From: Streptomyces sp. Isolate_45
GTDB taxonomy: Bacteria > Actinomycetota > Actinomycetes > Streptomycetales > Streptomycetaceae
Length of the DNA stretch: 64,000 bases
Assembly (NCBI RefSeq): GCF_024721315.2
Contig: NZ_JANFAK020000013.1
Coordinates: forward strand, 34,947 to 98,946
Direction of reading: 5' to 3'
Positions 9,784 to 18,761 of the stretch are shown one piece after another (positions within the stretch are counted from its first letter, which is position 1; every line of letters begins with the position of its first letter). The notes under the pieces were generated by a model. The model did no database searches. It saw nothing but the letters and a program-made list of their open reading frames with translations, and had not been told where the DNA came from. The position numbers and the translations under genes were made by a program.

Positions 9784-11073
9784 TCACTGTCCGCTCCCCT
9801 CGGTGCGACGGGACTCGGAGCTGCGGGACCCGGGGTGCCGGGACTCCGTACGGCGGCCGGTCCGCCTACCGGGCGGGCGGGTCGTGGTCGCGGCCCGCTT
9901 CCGGCGCGGTTCGCGTCGGCTGCGCTCCTCCCTCAGGCACTGCCGCAACCCCTCCGGGTCGATGCCCTCGTTGCAGGCGTGATGGAGCAGCTGCGCGAAG
10001 CGGTACTCGGAGTCGGCCCGCAGTGCCAGCCCGAGCACGATCCGTGCGGTCGGCTCGTCCCCGCTGGACCAGGAGACCCAGCCCGCCAGGGTGAGCGGGG
10101 CCGCCGCGTGTTCTCCGTACGCCCCGACACATCGGCGTGCCAGGGCCCGCCACAGCCTGAGGGCGGGGGCGGCCTCGTCGTCCTCCATCCACTCGGCTGC
10201 GATGTCGCGGATCTCGCGGTCCTGGAGGCCGAGGATCACGGCCGCGGCCTCGTCGTGGCCGAGCAGGGCGTCATCGCGGTCGTCGGCGCGGGCTCCCGCC
10301 TCGGCGGGCGGGGCGAGCGCCAGGCGCCGCATCAAGGTCCTGGCCACGGACAGGGTCTCGGCGCCGACCTCCTCGCGGGTCGCACCGTCGAGGATCTTCG
10401 GCACGAGTGCGACGGCCGCACGATCCAGTGCGGCCTCCTGGCCGGCGGCGGGCACCCCTCGCAGGGGAGCGAGTCGGTCCTCGATCTCCTGCAGGGAGCC
10501 CCGTACCCGGAGCCCGGCGTAGGTCGCGGCCGCCGCCATCACGGAAGTGCCGGGCGGGTCCAGGGGCTTGCCGTCCGCCGGGCAGCAGTCGGCGTCGTGA
10601 CAGGTGTAGGACCAGTAGCGGCCGCCCGAGAGGCACAGGGCTTCCAGCACGGGCACGTCGAGCGCCCCGCAGGCGATTCGCAGTCGCTGGGCGAAGGGCC
10701 GGAGCCGAGCCATGACCCGACGGCCGCCCTCCCCCTCGCACGGGTCCTGGCAGAGGAACACCACGATGCCGTCGGGCTTGGATCCGCGCCGTTCGCTGCC
10801 GCGGATCAGGCACTCGGCGACCTGCCGGGCCGTCTCTTCCCATTCCCCGGGCGCCGGGGGAATGCCGACGCGGAGCCTGCCGCCGAAGCGGCCTCCCTCG
10901 CCGTGCACGGTGACCATGACGAGGGAGTCCGTCGGGTGGAAGCCGAGCATGTAGGGCAGCGCGTCGGCCAGTTCGGCCGGGCTGCGCAAGGTGATCGGGG
11001 GGGTGGTCGGTGCTCCGGACGGACTCGGGGAAGGACCGCCGGACTGGCTGGGTGATTCGTGGTTCGTCGTCAT
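9784..11073 (-). CDS. DUF4192-family protein
   Basis: 429 residues from the ATG at 11073 (MTTNHESP). After a Pro/Ser-rich start, residues ~25-400 match DUF4192, a family common in actinobacteria with no assigned function; recognisable stretches are LRSPAELADALPYMLGFHPT, DSLVMVTVHG and SGGRYWSYTCHDADCCP. The last ~45 residues are Arg/Ser-rich and basic. A conserved C-D-CCP motif might bind metal or a cofactor, but nothing more can be said. The upstream region carries paired DnaA-box-like sequences (11111-11147), which is unusual. It lies between the glycosidase and the frameshifted exporter, all on the minus strand. Confidence 0.8.
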   Translation of the reverse strand: MTTNHESPSQSGGPSPSPSGAPTTPPITLRSPAELADALPYMLGFHPTDSLVMVTVHGEGGRFGGRLRVGIPPAPGEWEETARQVAECLIRGSERRGSKPDGIVVFLCQDPCEGEGGRRVMARLRPFAQRLRIACGALDVPVLEALCLSGGRYWSYTCHDADCCPADGKPLDPPGTSVMAAAATYAGLRVRGSLQEIEDRLAPLRGVPAAGQEAALDRAAVALVPKILDGATREEVGAETLSVARTLMRRLALAPPAEAGARADDRDDALLGHDEAAAVILGLQDREIRDIAAEWMEDDEAAPALRLWRALARRCVGAYGEHAAAPLTLAGWVSWSSGDEPTARIVLGLALRADSEYRFAQLLHHACNEGIDPEGLRQCLREERSRREPRRKRAATTTRPPGRRTGRRTESRHPGSRSSESRRTEGSGQ

Positions 11074-11110
11074 GTGTCGACGGTCCCGTGCCCGGCCCGA
11101 TCCCGAAACC

Positions 11111-11147
11111 CCTGTGGATAACTCATCCAACTTTCAATATCCACAGG
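11111..11147. promoter_or_regulatory. Pair of inverted DnaA-box-like sequences
   Basis: Perfect 10-bp inverted repeat CCTGTGGATA (11111-11120) and TATCCACAGG (11138-11147) with a 17-base AT-rich spacer. On the minus strand 11121-11113 reads TTATCCACA, the exact classical DnaA box; on the plus strand 11137-11145 reads ATATCCACA, one mismatch away. It is about 40 bases upstream of the DUF4192 start. It could also act as a hairpin terminator for the exporter gene upstream. Confidence 0.55.
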
Positions 11148-11245
11148 TTGATCGCGGTCCGGGCACGATGTCGGCGTCATCGGGTTCCATGGGCTCATGA
11201 ACACAGAACGAATCTCTTCGACAACCTCCCGGACCGGGCTCAAAG

Positions 11246-12446
11246 TCATCCGCGGTCGGGGGCCTTGCCCAGCGCCGTCACCACGAGGGCGCCCGCCCCG
11301 AGCACGCCACCCAACCACATCACGGCGTTGACCCCGGCACCGTCCGCCGCCAGCCCTCCGACCAACGCGCCCAGTGCGATGGCCCCGTTGAACACGCCGA
11401 CGAACAGGGAGGACGCGGCCTCCCGCGCCCCGGGGGCGGAGGCCAGTAGCCAGGTCTGAGCACTGACCGACACGCCGCCGTAGGACAGACCCCACACCGC
11501 GAGCAGTACGCCGGCGGTCAGGACGGACCCGCCGAACACCGGAATGAGCGCGATCGTGGCCGCCAGTACGGCGCTGATCACCAGCAGGGTGGAGCGGGGG
11601 GGACCGGCCGGCGCCCGCTCCGGCAGCGAAGTTGCCAGCCACGCCGGCGATCCCGTACACCAGCAGCAGTGTGCCGATCATCCCGGCGCTCGCCCCTGAA
11701 ATCTCCTCCAGGACCGGGCGCGCGTACGTGTAGGCCGCGAAGTGGCCGGTGACCAGCAGGGCCACCGCACCCAGTCCGGTCCGCACCCGCGGGTCGGCGA
11801 ACAGTCGGATGACACCTCCGAGCCGGGCCTCCTGCTCGGCGGGCAGCCGTGGCAGCGACACCGCCAGGGCAAGGAGCACCATCAGGGCGAGTACGCCGGT
11901 GGCGGCGAACGCCGCTCGCCAGTGGACGAGTTCACCGACGTACGTGCCGGCCGGGACGCCGAGCACCGAGGCCACCGCGATGCCGCTGAAGATGAGGGAG
12001 GTCGCGGAGCCGATCGATCTCGGCGGCACCAGCCGTACCGCCAAGCCCGCCGCGATCGCCCACACACCGCCCATTCCGATGCCGACCAGCACGCGGGCGA
12101 CGACCATCACAGCGAAGTTCGGCGTCCATGCGGCGAGCAGGTTTCCCACTGCCAGGACGGCCATCAGCGCGCACAGCACCGTCCGCCGGTCGAACCGCCC
12201 CAGCAGAGGGGTCAGGAGCGGCGCGGACACCGCGCCCACGAGTCCGGTGATGGTGAGCGTCAGCCCCGCGGTGCCCTCGGACACCTCCAGGGCCTCCCCG
12301 ACGGGCGTGAGCAGGCCCACGGGCAGCATCTCCGACGTCACCACCGTGAACGTCGCGGCCGTGACCGCCGCGACGCCCGGCCGGCCGCGGGTCGCGGCCC
12401 GTTCAGGCACCCCACCGGTGCCTACGATTTCCTCGATCTGTGCCAT
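11246..12446 (-). pseudogene. MFS drug-efflux-type transporter broken by a one-base frameshift
   Basis: DHA1-type major facilitator (AraJ/Cmx-like, often exporting drugs or sugars). The first part reads from the ATG at 12446 (MAQIEEIVG) through TSEMLPVGLLTPV and about eight membrane segments to residue ~281 (AGVAGNFAAGAGAGRS). The frame then fails in a run of seven G (11596-11602, seven C in the gene). Dropping one base joins it to the in-frame continuation RSPRSTLLVISAVLAA, which runs through the last membrane segments to the stop at 11246, restoring a normal 399-residue protein. A sequencing or assembly miscount is at least as likely as a true mutation. A LysR gene is divergent and probably regulates it. 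Confidence 0.8.
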
Positions 12447-12634
12447 GGCAATCAGCCAACCCGCCCCGACCTGCGGGAACAACGGTCGATCTCTCATCCT
12501 TCGATGAGCAGGGCTACTCGATCCGGCTACGCCGCCACGCGCAGGCGCCTGCGCGCGTGGCGGACGGCGTTGCGCGGCGGACGCCTGCGCGTCGGAGCCC
12601 GCGATGTCGGAGGGACCACCATGGAGGGGACAGC
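12447..12634. promoter_or_regulatory. Divergent promoter region of MFS and LysR genes with inverted repeat
   Basis: 188 bases between divergent starts. A perfect inverted repeat CTCATC-CTTC-GATGAG lies at 12493-12508, a plausible LysR operator, although the T-N11-A spacing is not met exactly. A second weaker symmetry involving CGATC follows near 12520. Confidence 0.4.
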
Positions 12635-13537
12635 ATGAGCGGTGTCGAGATACGCGAGTTGGAGGCGTTCCTCGCCCTCGCCGAGGAGTTGCACTTCGGC
12701 CGGGCGGGCGAGCGGCTGTACGTGTCCCAGAGCCGGGTCAGCCAGCTCCTGCGGTCGCTGGAGGGTCGCATCGGTGCCCCGCTCGTCGAACGCACCAGCC
12801 GCCGGGTGGGGTTGACCCCGCTGGGCGAGAGCTTCCTCTCCGACCTGCGTCCCGCGTACGACGCCCTGCGCGCCGGCATCGACCGGGCCCGGACCATCGC
12901 GCGCGGCGCGGGCGGGGTGCTGCGCATCGGGTTCCAGGGCTCCGTCGACGACCACCTGGGCCGGGCCATGTCTCTCTTCGGCGACCGGTACCCGGACCGC
13001 GCCATCGACATCGTCGAGATCCCGCTCTCCGACCCCTTCGGGCCGCTGCGCCGGCAGGAGGTGGACTGTGCGGTCGTCCTGCTGCCGGTGACCGAGGAGG
13101 ACCTCGCCCTCGGTCCGGTCTTCTCCCGGCAGCCGCAGACCCTCGCCGTGTCCGTCCGGCACCCGTTCGCCGCCCGGGCGTCACTGGACGCCGAGGAACT
13201 CGCGGACTGCCGGCTCATCGGCATCGGCGGCGGCGCCCCCGACTACTGGCGGCGCGCCCAGGCCCCCGGGCGGACACCGGGCGGCCTCACCGTCCCGGCC
13301 GGTCCCCGCGTGAACACGCTCCAGGAGGGACTGAGCCTGGCGGCGGCCGACCGGGGCGCCATGTTGCTGTGTCGGGCAACGGCCGATCACCAGGGGCGCC
13401 GCGAATCCCTCGCGTTCGTCCCGGTGCGGGGTCTGCCCGCCTCGGAGCTGGGCCTCGTCCGTCGCCGTGTGCGACCCTCCGCGCAGGCGCGGGCCTTCGC
13501 CCTGGCGCTCGCCGAGGTGGCGGGTGCGTCAACCTGA
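12635..13537 (+). CDS. LysR-family transcriptional regulator
   Basis: 300 residues from the ATG at 12635, preceded by GGAGGGGA. Residues 1-~60 are a LysR winged helix (ELEAFLALAEELHFGRAGER, then SQSRVSQLLRSLEGRIGAPL and ERTSRRVGLTPLGE). Residues ~90-290 form the periplasmic-binding-like effector domain (LRIGFQGSVDDHLGRAMSLF). It is divergent from the MFS exporter with 188 bases between starts, the classic arrangement in which a LysR protein activates or represses the neighbour in response to a small molecule. The inducer is unknown. recQ converges downstream, 45 bases from the stop. Confidence 0.92.
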   Translation: MSGVEIRELEAFLALAEELHFGRAGERLYVSQSRVSQLLRSLEGRIGAPLVERTSRRVGLTPLGESFLSDLRPAYDALRAGIDRARTIARGAGGVLRIGFQGSVDDHLGRAMSLFGDRYPDRAIDIVEIPLSDPFGPLRRQEVDCAVVLLPVTEEDLALGPVFSRQPQTLAVSVRHPFAARASLDAEELADCRLIGIGGGAPDYWRRAQAPGRTPGGLTVPAGPRVNTLQEGLSLAAADRGAMLLCRATADHQGRRESLAFVPVRGLPASELGLVRRRVRPSAQARAFALALAEVAGAST

Positions 13538-13582
13538 GGCGGGAGCTCCGCCCGGTATCGGGCCGAACTCCCGCCCCTCGCC

Positions 13583-15742
13583 TCAGCCCGACGTGGCGAG
13601 CACCAGCGGCAGGACCTGTTCGGCGCCGGCCTGCCGGAGCAGGCGGGCGGCGACGGCGAGGGTCCAGCCGGATTCGGTGGAGTCGTCGATGAGCAGGACG
13701 GGCCCGGGAGCGGCCGCGAGGGCGGCCGCAAGCTCGTCGGGGACGGCGAAGGCCCCGGACAACGCCCGCAGGCGCTGGGCGGAGTTGCTGCGGCGCGCGG
13801 CGTGCGCGCCGTCCGGCCCGGTGTACGTCAGGCTGCCCAGGAACGGGAGGCGGCCGACGGTCGCGACGCCCCGGGCGAGGGAGCCGACCAACTGCGGGCG
13901 GGTCATCGACGGCACGGCGACGACTCCCACGGGCCGGGCCGTGGCGTCCGGGACGTTCGGCGCCCAGCCGCCCGCGGAGCGCGCCCAGTCGGCGATGACG
14001 GCCACCGCGGCCTGCAGGACGTCGTCGGGCACCGGGGTGTCGGGTGCGGTGTCCGCGAGGAGCGGACGCAGCCGGTTGCCCCAGCCGATGTCCGAGAGCC
14101 GCCCCAGGGCCCGCCCCGTCGAGCACTGCTCCTTCGCCGGGATGCGGCCCTTGAGGTTGACTCCCAGCGCCGGCATGCCCGTCGGCCACATCCGGCGCGG
14201 CTCGACCTCCACGCCCGGCCGGTCCAGTTCCCTGGCGGCGCCCGTCAGGGTCTCCGCCGACACGGAGGCATCGGCCCAGACACCCGCGCAGTTGTCGCAG
14301 CGGCCGCACGGGACGGCGCCCTCGTCGTCCAGTTGCCGGCGCAGGAACTCCATCCGGCACCCGGTCGCGCTCACGTAGTCCCGCATGGCCTGCTGCTCGG
14401 CGGCCCGCTGGCGGGCGACCCAGGCGTACCTCTCGGAGTCGTACGTCCACGGCAGGCCGGTGGAGGACCAGCCGCCCTTCACCCGCTTGACGGCCCCGTC
14501 CACGTCCAGGACCTTGAGCATGGTCTCCAGCCGGGTGCGGCGGAGGTCCACCGCGGCCTCCAGGGCCGGTACGGACAGTGGCCGTCCCGCTTCGGCGAGG
14601 GCCGTCAGGGTCTGCCTGACCTGCGCCTCGGGCGGAAAGGCCGTGTCGGCGAAGTAACGCCAGATGGCCTCGTCCTCCTTGCCCGGCAGGAGCAGCACAT
14701 CGGCGTGTTCGACACCGCGGCCGGCGCGGCCGACCTGCTGGTAGTAGGCGATCGGCGAGGAGGGCGAGCCGAGGTGGATCACGAAGCCCAGGTCGGGTTT
14801 GTCGAAGCCCATGCCCAATGCCGAGGTCGCGACGAGCGCCTTGACCCGGTTCTCCTGGAGGTCGGTTTCCGCCTGGAGCCGGTCGGCGTTCTCCGTGCGC
14901 CCCGTGTAGGAGGACACGTCGAAGCCGCGCTGTCGCAGGAAGGCGGTGGCCTCCTCGGCGGCGGCGACGGTGAGGGTGTAGATGATCCCGGAGCCCTGCA
15001 GTTCATCGAGGTGCTCGGCGAGCCAGCCCAGCCGGTGCGCCGCGTCCGGCAGCCGGACCACGCCCAGCCGCAGGCTCTCCCGCTCCAGCGTGCCGCGCAG
15101 CACCAGCGCCTCGCCGGCGCCGGTGCCCAGTTGCTCGGCCACGTCCGCGGTGACCCGAGCGTTCGCGGTCGCGGTGGTGGCCAGCACCGGTACGCCGGGG
15201 GCGAGCTCGGCGAGCATCGCGCGCAGCCGACGGTAGTCGGGGCGGAAGTCGTGTCCCCAGTCGGAGATGCAGTGCGCCTCGTCGACGACCAGGAGGCCGG
15301 TCGTGGCCGCGAGCTTGGGCAGCACCTGTTCGCGGAAGTCGACGGAGTTGAGGCGCTCCGGGCTGACGAGGAGGACGTCGGTCTCGCCGCGCTCGACCTC
15401 GCCGTAGATGGTGTCCCACTCCTCCGGGTTGGCGGAGTTGATCGTGCGGGCCTGGATGCCGGCCCGGGCGGCCGCCTCGACCTGGTTGCGCATCAGGGCC
15501 AGCAGGGGCGAGATGATCACCGTGGGGCCGGAGCCGCGTCGGCGCAGCAGGGCGGTGGCGACGAAGTACACCGCCGACTTTCCCCAGCCGGTGCGCTGCA
15601 CCACCAGGGCCCGCCGTCGTTCCTCCACCAGGGCCGCGACCGCCTGCCACTGGTCCTCCCGCAGCCGCGCCGACCCGCCCGGGGCGCCGACGAGCTCGGC
15701 GAGGATGGCATCGGCTTCGGTACGGAGCTCCAGGTTGGTCAT
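13583..15742 (-). CDS. recQ: RecQ-family DNA helicase with C-terminal phosphoribosyltransferase-like domain
   Basis: 719 residues from the ATG at 15742 with GGGGG just upstream. The superfamily 2 helicase core has Walker A TGWGKSAVYF, DEAH box VVDEAHCISDWGHDFRPDYR, motif III ATTATAN and motif VI YYQQVGRAGRG (residues ~25-360). A RecQ-C zinc knuckle ends in CGRCDNCAG (~440). The last ~140 residues are not part of ordinary RecQ: they end in GPVLLIDDSTESGWT, the PRPP-binding loop pattern of ComF-type phosphoribosyltransferases. Helicase function (3'-5' unwinding in repair) is well supported; the role of the tail is unknown. I recall similar fusions in actinobacteria but could not check. Confidence 0.9.
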   Translation of the reverse strand: MTNLELRTEADAILAELVGAPGGSARLREDQWQAVAALVEERRRALVVQRTGWGKSAVYFVATALLRRRGSGPTVIISPLLALMRNQVEAAARAGIQARTINSANPEEWDTIYGEVERGETDVLLVSPERLNSVDFREQVLPKLAATTGLLVVDEAHCISDWGHDFRPDYRRLRAMLAELAPGVPVLATTATANARVTADVAEQLGTGAGEALVLRGTLERESLRLGVVRLPDAAHRLGWLAEHLDELQGSGIIYTLTVAAAEEATAFLRQRGFDVSSYTGRTENADRLQAETDLQENRVKALVATSALGMGFDKPDLGFVIHLGSPSSPIAYYQQVGRAGRGVEHADVLLLPGKEDEAIWRYFADTAFPPEAQVRQTLTALAEAGRPLSVPALEAAVDLRRTRLETMLKVLDVDGAVKRVKGGWSSTGLPWTYDSERYAWVARQRAAEQQAMRDYVSATGCRMEFLRRQLDDEGAVPCGRCDNCAGVWADASVSAETLTGAARELDRPGVEVEPRRMWPTGMPALGVNLKGRIPAKEQCSTGRALGRLSDIGWGNRLRPLLADTAPDTPVPDDVLQAAVAVIADWARSAGGWAPNVPDATARPVGVVAVPSMTRPQLVGSLARGVATVGRLPFLGSLTYTGPDGAHAARRSNSAQRLRALSGAFAVPDELAAALAAAPGPVLLIDDSTESGWTLAVAARLLRQAGAEQVLPLVLATSG

Positions 15743-16092
15743 GCCCCCATGCAACCCGATGGCACGGACAATGGGCCAACTCACCCAACGTGACGCGCCG
15801 CCCACACCCGGCCGCCGACCGCTCCGCCGGGCCCGGGACGGCGAGGTGTTTGCGCTGGTGCCCGCGCTCGGGACGCGGCGGATGCGTCATCCCCGATGCG
15901 ATGGGGCAAGGATATGAGCGGCATACCGGCGAATTCCGGTCTGCGGCCTCAAATGCTCATTGCCCCACCCTCGCGGGCCACGCGAGAATCGGAGTGCTCC
16001 CGTTCGGCTCGTCGGCACTCTCCTGGGCCGGGCCGCGGCGCGCCCACATCCCAGCCGTGCCCGTTCGCGGGCGTGTACCCGAAGGGAGGACC
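15743..16092. other. 350-base divergent intergenic region
   Basis: Lies between recQ and the unknown gene at 16093 and must hold both promoters. I see no convincing gene, operator or repeat in it; reading frames that cross it are extensions of the downstream gene or shadows. Confidence 0.4.
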
Positions 16093-16722
16093 GTGACCTT
16101 CGGATTCGCATCGCCCTCGCCCACGTCCCCGATAACGGCCACCGGCGGCGCCAGCCGGCACGGCAGACTGCTCGAACCCTCGGAATGGACGGCGGCGGGC
16201 ATCCCCCTGCTGCGCAATCCGCGCGAGGTCGTGAGCGGCCTGCACTCCCGACACGGCCCCGTGCCCGCCACCGCGGTGATCGCCGTCCTCGGCCCCGAGG
16301 AGCGCCTCGTCGCGAGCGCCTCCTTCGTCCAGCGCTCGGTTTCGGCGGACGGCTGGGAGTACCGCAACGCCCTGTTGTCCCGGCTGCGTCGGATCCTCCC
16401 GCACGACCTGCGGCGACGCACCCCGGTCCGTACGGCGGTGCTGCTGTACTGCCGTGACGGCGACGAGCGGTGGACCGAGGAGGACGGGGCCTGGATGTGG
16501 GGCCTGCGGGACGCCTGCACCCTGCACGGGCTGCGGTGCGGCGCCTACATCACGCTGACCCGGGGCGGCTGGCAGGTGCTCGGGGAGGGGCGGGGTGGCC
16601 GCCATCCCGGCTCGGAGTCCCGGCCGGAGCGCCTCGGCGGCACGACGGGGGAGGTCACATCGCTGACACTGCGGACCGGCGGCGGGGCGACCGAGGCCCT
16701 GCGGCGGACCGCGGCCCGCTGA
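16093..16722 (+). CDS. Conserved-looking protein of unknown function
   Basis: 209 residues from a GTG at 16093 preceded by GGGAGGA. I do not recognise the family. Central residues ~50-150 look globular and well ordered (PATAVIAVLGPEERLVASAS, then RTAVLLYCRDGDERWTEEDG and LRCGAYITLTRGGW), with alternating strands and helices; both termini are low complexity. There is no signal peptide and no membrane segment. The reading frame has strong third-position GC, so it is almost certainly translated. It converges on the next unknown gene across a hairpin. Recalled Streptomyces synteny places an uncharacterised protein here, but no function follows from that. Confidence 0.75.
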   Translation: MTFGFASPSPTSPITATGGASRHGRLLEPSEWTAAGIPLLRNPREVVSGLHSRHGPVPATAVIAVLGPEERLVASASFVQRSVSADGWEYRNALLSRLRRILPHDLRRRTPVRTAVLLYCRDGDERWTEEDGAWMWGLRDACTLHGLRCGAYITLTRGGWQVLGEGRGGRHPGSESRPERLGGTTGEVTSLTLRTGGGATEALRRTAAR

Positions 16723-16727
16723 AGGCC

Positions 16728-16753
16728 GGGCGGGGCCGACGTCCGGCCCGCCC
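16728..16753. terminator. Hairpin between convergent unknown genes
   Basis: GGGCGGGGCCG (16728-16738) pairs with CGGCCCGCCC (16744-16753) with one bulged G, six bases past the stop of the plus-strand gene and before the end of the minus-strand gene. Confidence 0.5.
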
Positions 16754-16782
16754 CGCCCCCGGCCCGAGCGGGGTACGAGGCG

Positions 16783-17415
16783 TCAGACGCCCGCACCCAG
16801 CACGGAGTTGATCTGCTGCGTTTCGCCGCACACGATCAGCAGCGTGCCGGCGCGCGCGAGCGCGACCGGCAGCGCGGCGGTGATGGTGTCGACCGGTCCG
16901 CCGTTGGCCGCGAAGACCACGACGGGGCGGCCGGCGGCGCGCTGCGCCTGCGCCGCGTCCGCGTAGAAGACGTCGTCCCCGGCCTCGTGCTGGGCCCAGT
17001 ACGAGGCCTCGCCGAAGGACAGCTCGTGAGCGGCCCACGGGTGCGGGTCGCCGGTGGTGAGCACCAGGATGTCGCCGGGCGCGCGCCCGGTGTCGAGCAG
17101 CAGGTCGACGGCCTCGTCGGCCGCGTCCAGCGCACCCTCGGCGGACGCCGGGATCAGCTGGACCTGCGGCACCGCCGCGGAGACGGACGGGGTGGTGGGG
17201 GCTGCGGAAACAGGTCCGGGGGCGGCCTGCGCCGCGCGCTGCGCGGGCGGGGCGGGTCGGGCGGGACCGGGGCGTCCGGGCCGGGGTACGGCGGCAGGAC
17301 GCGGACCAGGTACGGGGCGGGGGGTCTGCGCGGTACGGCCGGCGGCCGGCGTGACGCGGGGACCCTGGGCACTCTCGTGAATCTGAGGCTCCTCGATGGC
17401 GGGGGTGAGAGGCAT
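16783..17415 (-). CDS. Protein of unknown function with Pro/Ala-rich N-terminal half
   Basis: 210 residues from the ATG at 17415. Residues 1-~90 are Pro/Arg/Ala-rich and likely disordered. Residues ~95-210 look folded: PASAEGALDAADEAVDLLLD, then GDILVLTTGDPHPWAAHELS, a VVVFAANGG strand-turn and TLLIVCGETQQINSVLG at the C-terminus, suggesting an alpha/beta domain. I cannot assign a family; a relative of helicase C-terminal domains is possible because of the GDILVLTTG pattern, but there are no ATPase motifs. Two palindromes occupy the short stretch between this start and rnhB, and no clear ribosome binding site is present, so translation or transcription may be unusual here. Confidence 0.7.
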   Translation of the reverse strand: MPLTPAIEEPQIHESAQGPRVTPAAGRTAQTPRPVPGPRPAAVPRPGRPGPARPAPPAQRAAQAAPGPVSAAPTTPSVSAAVPQVQLIPASAEGALDAADEAVDLLLDTGRAPGDILVLTTGDPHPWAAHELSFGEASYWAQHEAGDDVFYADAAQAQRAAGRPVVVFAANGGPVDTITAALPVALARAGTLLIVCGETQQINSVLGAGV

Positions 17416-17418
17416 GAG

Positions 17419-17456
17419 TTGATATCTATCAAACACCGGTACGAAACGTACCGGTG
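17419..17456. promoter_or_regulatory. Two adjacent palindromes between rnhB and the downstream gene
   Basis: TTGATA-TC-TATCAA (17419-17432) ends 4 bases before the downstream ATG; right next to it CACCGGTACG-AAA-CGTACCGGTG (17434-17456) is a perfect 10-bp stem with a 3-base loop, 18 bases past the rnhB stop. The second can terminate rnhB; the first, AT-rich in this GC-rich setting, may be an operator or overlap a -10 element. Confidence 0.6.
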
Positions 17457-17474
17457 GGTGGCACGTGGGTGCGA

Positions 17475-18185
17475 TCAGAAATCGAAGCCGAGTTGGCCTC
17501 CGTCTTCCAGCGCCGCCGCCTCTTCGCTGCGGCGCACCTTCTTGAGGTGGCGCCATCGCGGCAGTGCGTCGAGGTACGACCACGAGAGGCGGTGGTAGGC
17601 GGTCGGACCCCGCTCTTCGAGCACGGCCCGGTGCACGGGTGACGGGTAGCCGGCGTTCGCGGCGAAAGCGAAGTCCGCTATTCCGTCGCCCTGTTCACCC
17701 AGTTCGGCCATCATCCGGTCGCGCCGGACCTTGGCGATCACCGAGGCCGCGGCGACGGCCACGCAGGACTGGTCGCCCTTGATCACCGTCCGGACCTGCC
17801 AGGGTGCGCCGAGGTAGTCGTGCTTGCCGTCGAGGATCACCGCGTCGGGCCGCACCGGGAGGGCCTCCAGGGCGCGCACCGCCGCGAGTCGCAGCGCGGC
17901 GGTCATCCCGAGCTCGTCGATCTCCTCGGGGGAGGCGTGCCCGAGGGCGTGGGCGGTGACCCAGTCCTCCAGGACGTCGAGCAGGGCGTCACGTCTTCGG
18001 GGGGTGAGGAGTTTGGAGTCGGTGAGTCCCTCGGGCGGCCGGCGTAGGCCGGTGATCGCCGCGCAGACGGTGACGGGACCGGCCCAGGCCCCGCGTCCGA
18101 CCTCGTCGACCCCGGCGATGACCTTGGCGCCGGTGGTTGCGCGGAGGGAGCGCTCGACGGTGTGGGTGGGTGCTTCGTACGGCAT
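17475..18185 (-). CDS. rnhB: Ribonuclease HII
   Basis: Cytoplasmic endonuclease that cuts RNA in RNA-DNA hybrids and removes misincorporated ribonucleotides. 236 residues from the ATG at 18185, normal for the family. Metal-binding acidic residues are in [14 protein letters not shown] (~24-37) and [13 protein letters not shown] (~115-127), with the following [19 protein letters not shown] block that is diagnostic for type II enzymes. The C-terminus ends GQLGFDF, resembling PCNA/clamp-interacting tails. It stands alone, followed by a hairpin. Confidence 0.96.
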   Translation of the reverse strand: MPYEAPTHTVERSLRATTGAKVIAGVDEVGRGAWAGPVTVCAAITGLRRPPEGLTDSKLLTPRRRDALLDVLEDWVTAHALGHASPEEIDELGMTAALRLAAVRALEALPVRPDAVILDGKHDYLGAPWQVRTVIKGDQSCVAVAAASVIAKVRRDRMMAELGEQGDGIADFAFAANAGYPSPVHRAVLEERGPTAYHRLSWSYLDALPRWRHLKKVRRSEEAAALEDGGQLGFDF

Positions 18186-18761
18186 GGCGCCAGCAAGGGT
18201 ACGCCGCCCCGGCCCGCCTGCACACCCCGGCCCGGGTCAAGCCGCTCCCGGTTCGACCGGCGCACGGGTACGGACCTTCCTGGACGGCTCCCCTCACCGC
18301 CCGGCCGGGCGGTGGGCCCAGGGGCGCACGGAGACGGGATCGACTCCGTCCCGGGCGACCGGCCCTCAAATCCCGCCACCCGGACGTTCGCTTCCGCACA
18401 CCGCTCTACGGCAACGCATCGGCATCGCCGCAGTCGAATCGACCCTGAGCGGATCATGCGCTACCGGCCGGATCAACCCGGCCAATTCCTTGCGGCAGCA
18501 GCACGCACACCAGCCGGTGGGCGGATTCGAGAACGCCGCCCCCGGTTCGCACGCGGAACCGGACCGCCAGGAGCAGGTAGCTTTCGCGAAGCTCTGAACT
18601 CAGGACCGACCCAACCCGGTGAACACATCCGGAATCGCCCGTTCGAGTGTCGGTCCGGCTTGATCGCAGCCACCGTACGAGAGCCGGGCGCGGGCTGTTG
18701 GCTCCGGGCCCGGACCCTCGGACGGCACCGGACGGCACCGGACGGAGTTCGACGACGCGGA
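18186..18761. other. 576-base region without a supported gene
   Basis: Between rnhB and the ADP-ribosylglycohydrolase. Open frames across it have poor codon bias and no known domain. The only structure seen is a short direct repeat, CGGACGGCAC repeated at 18719-18747. Recalled S. coelicolor synteny has extra genes about here, so a deletion scar is possible. Confidence 0.4.
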
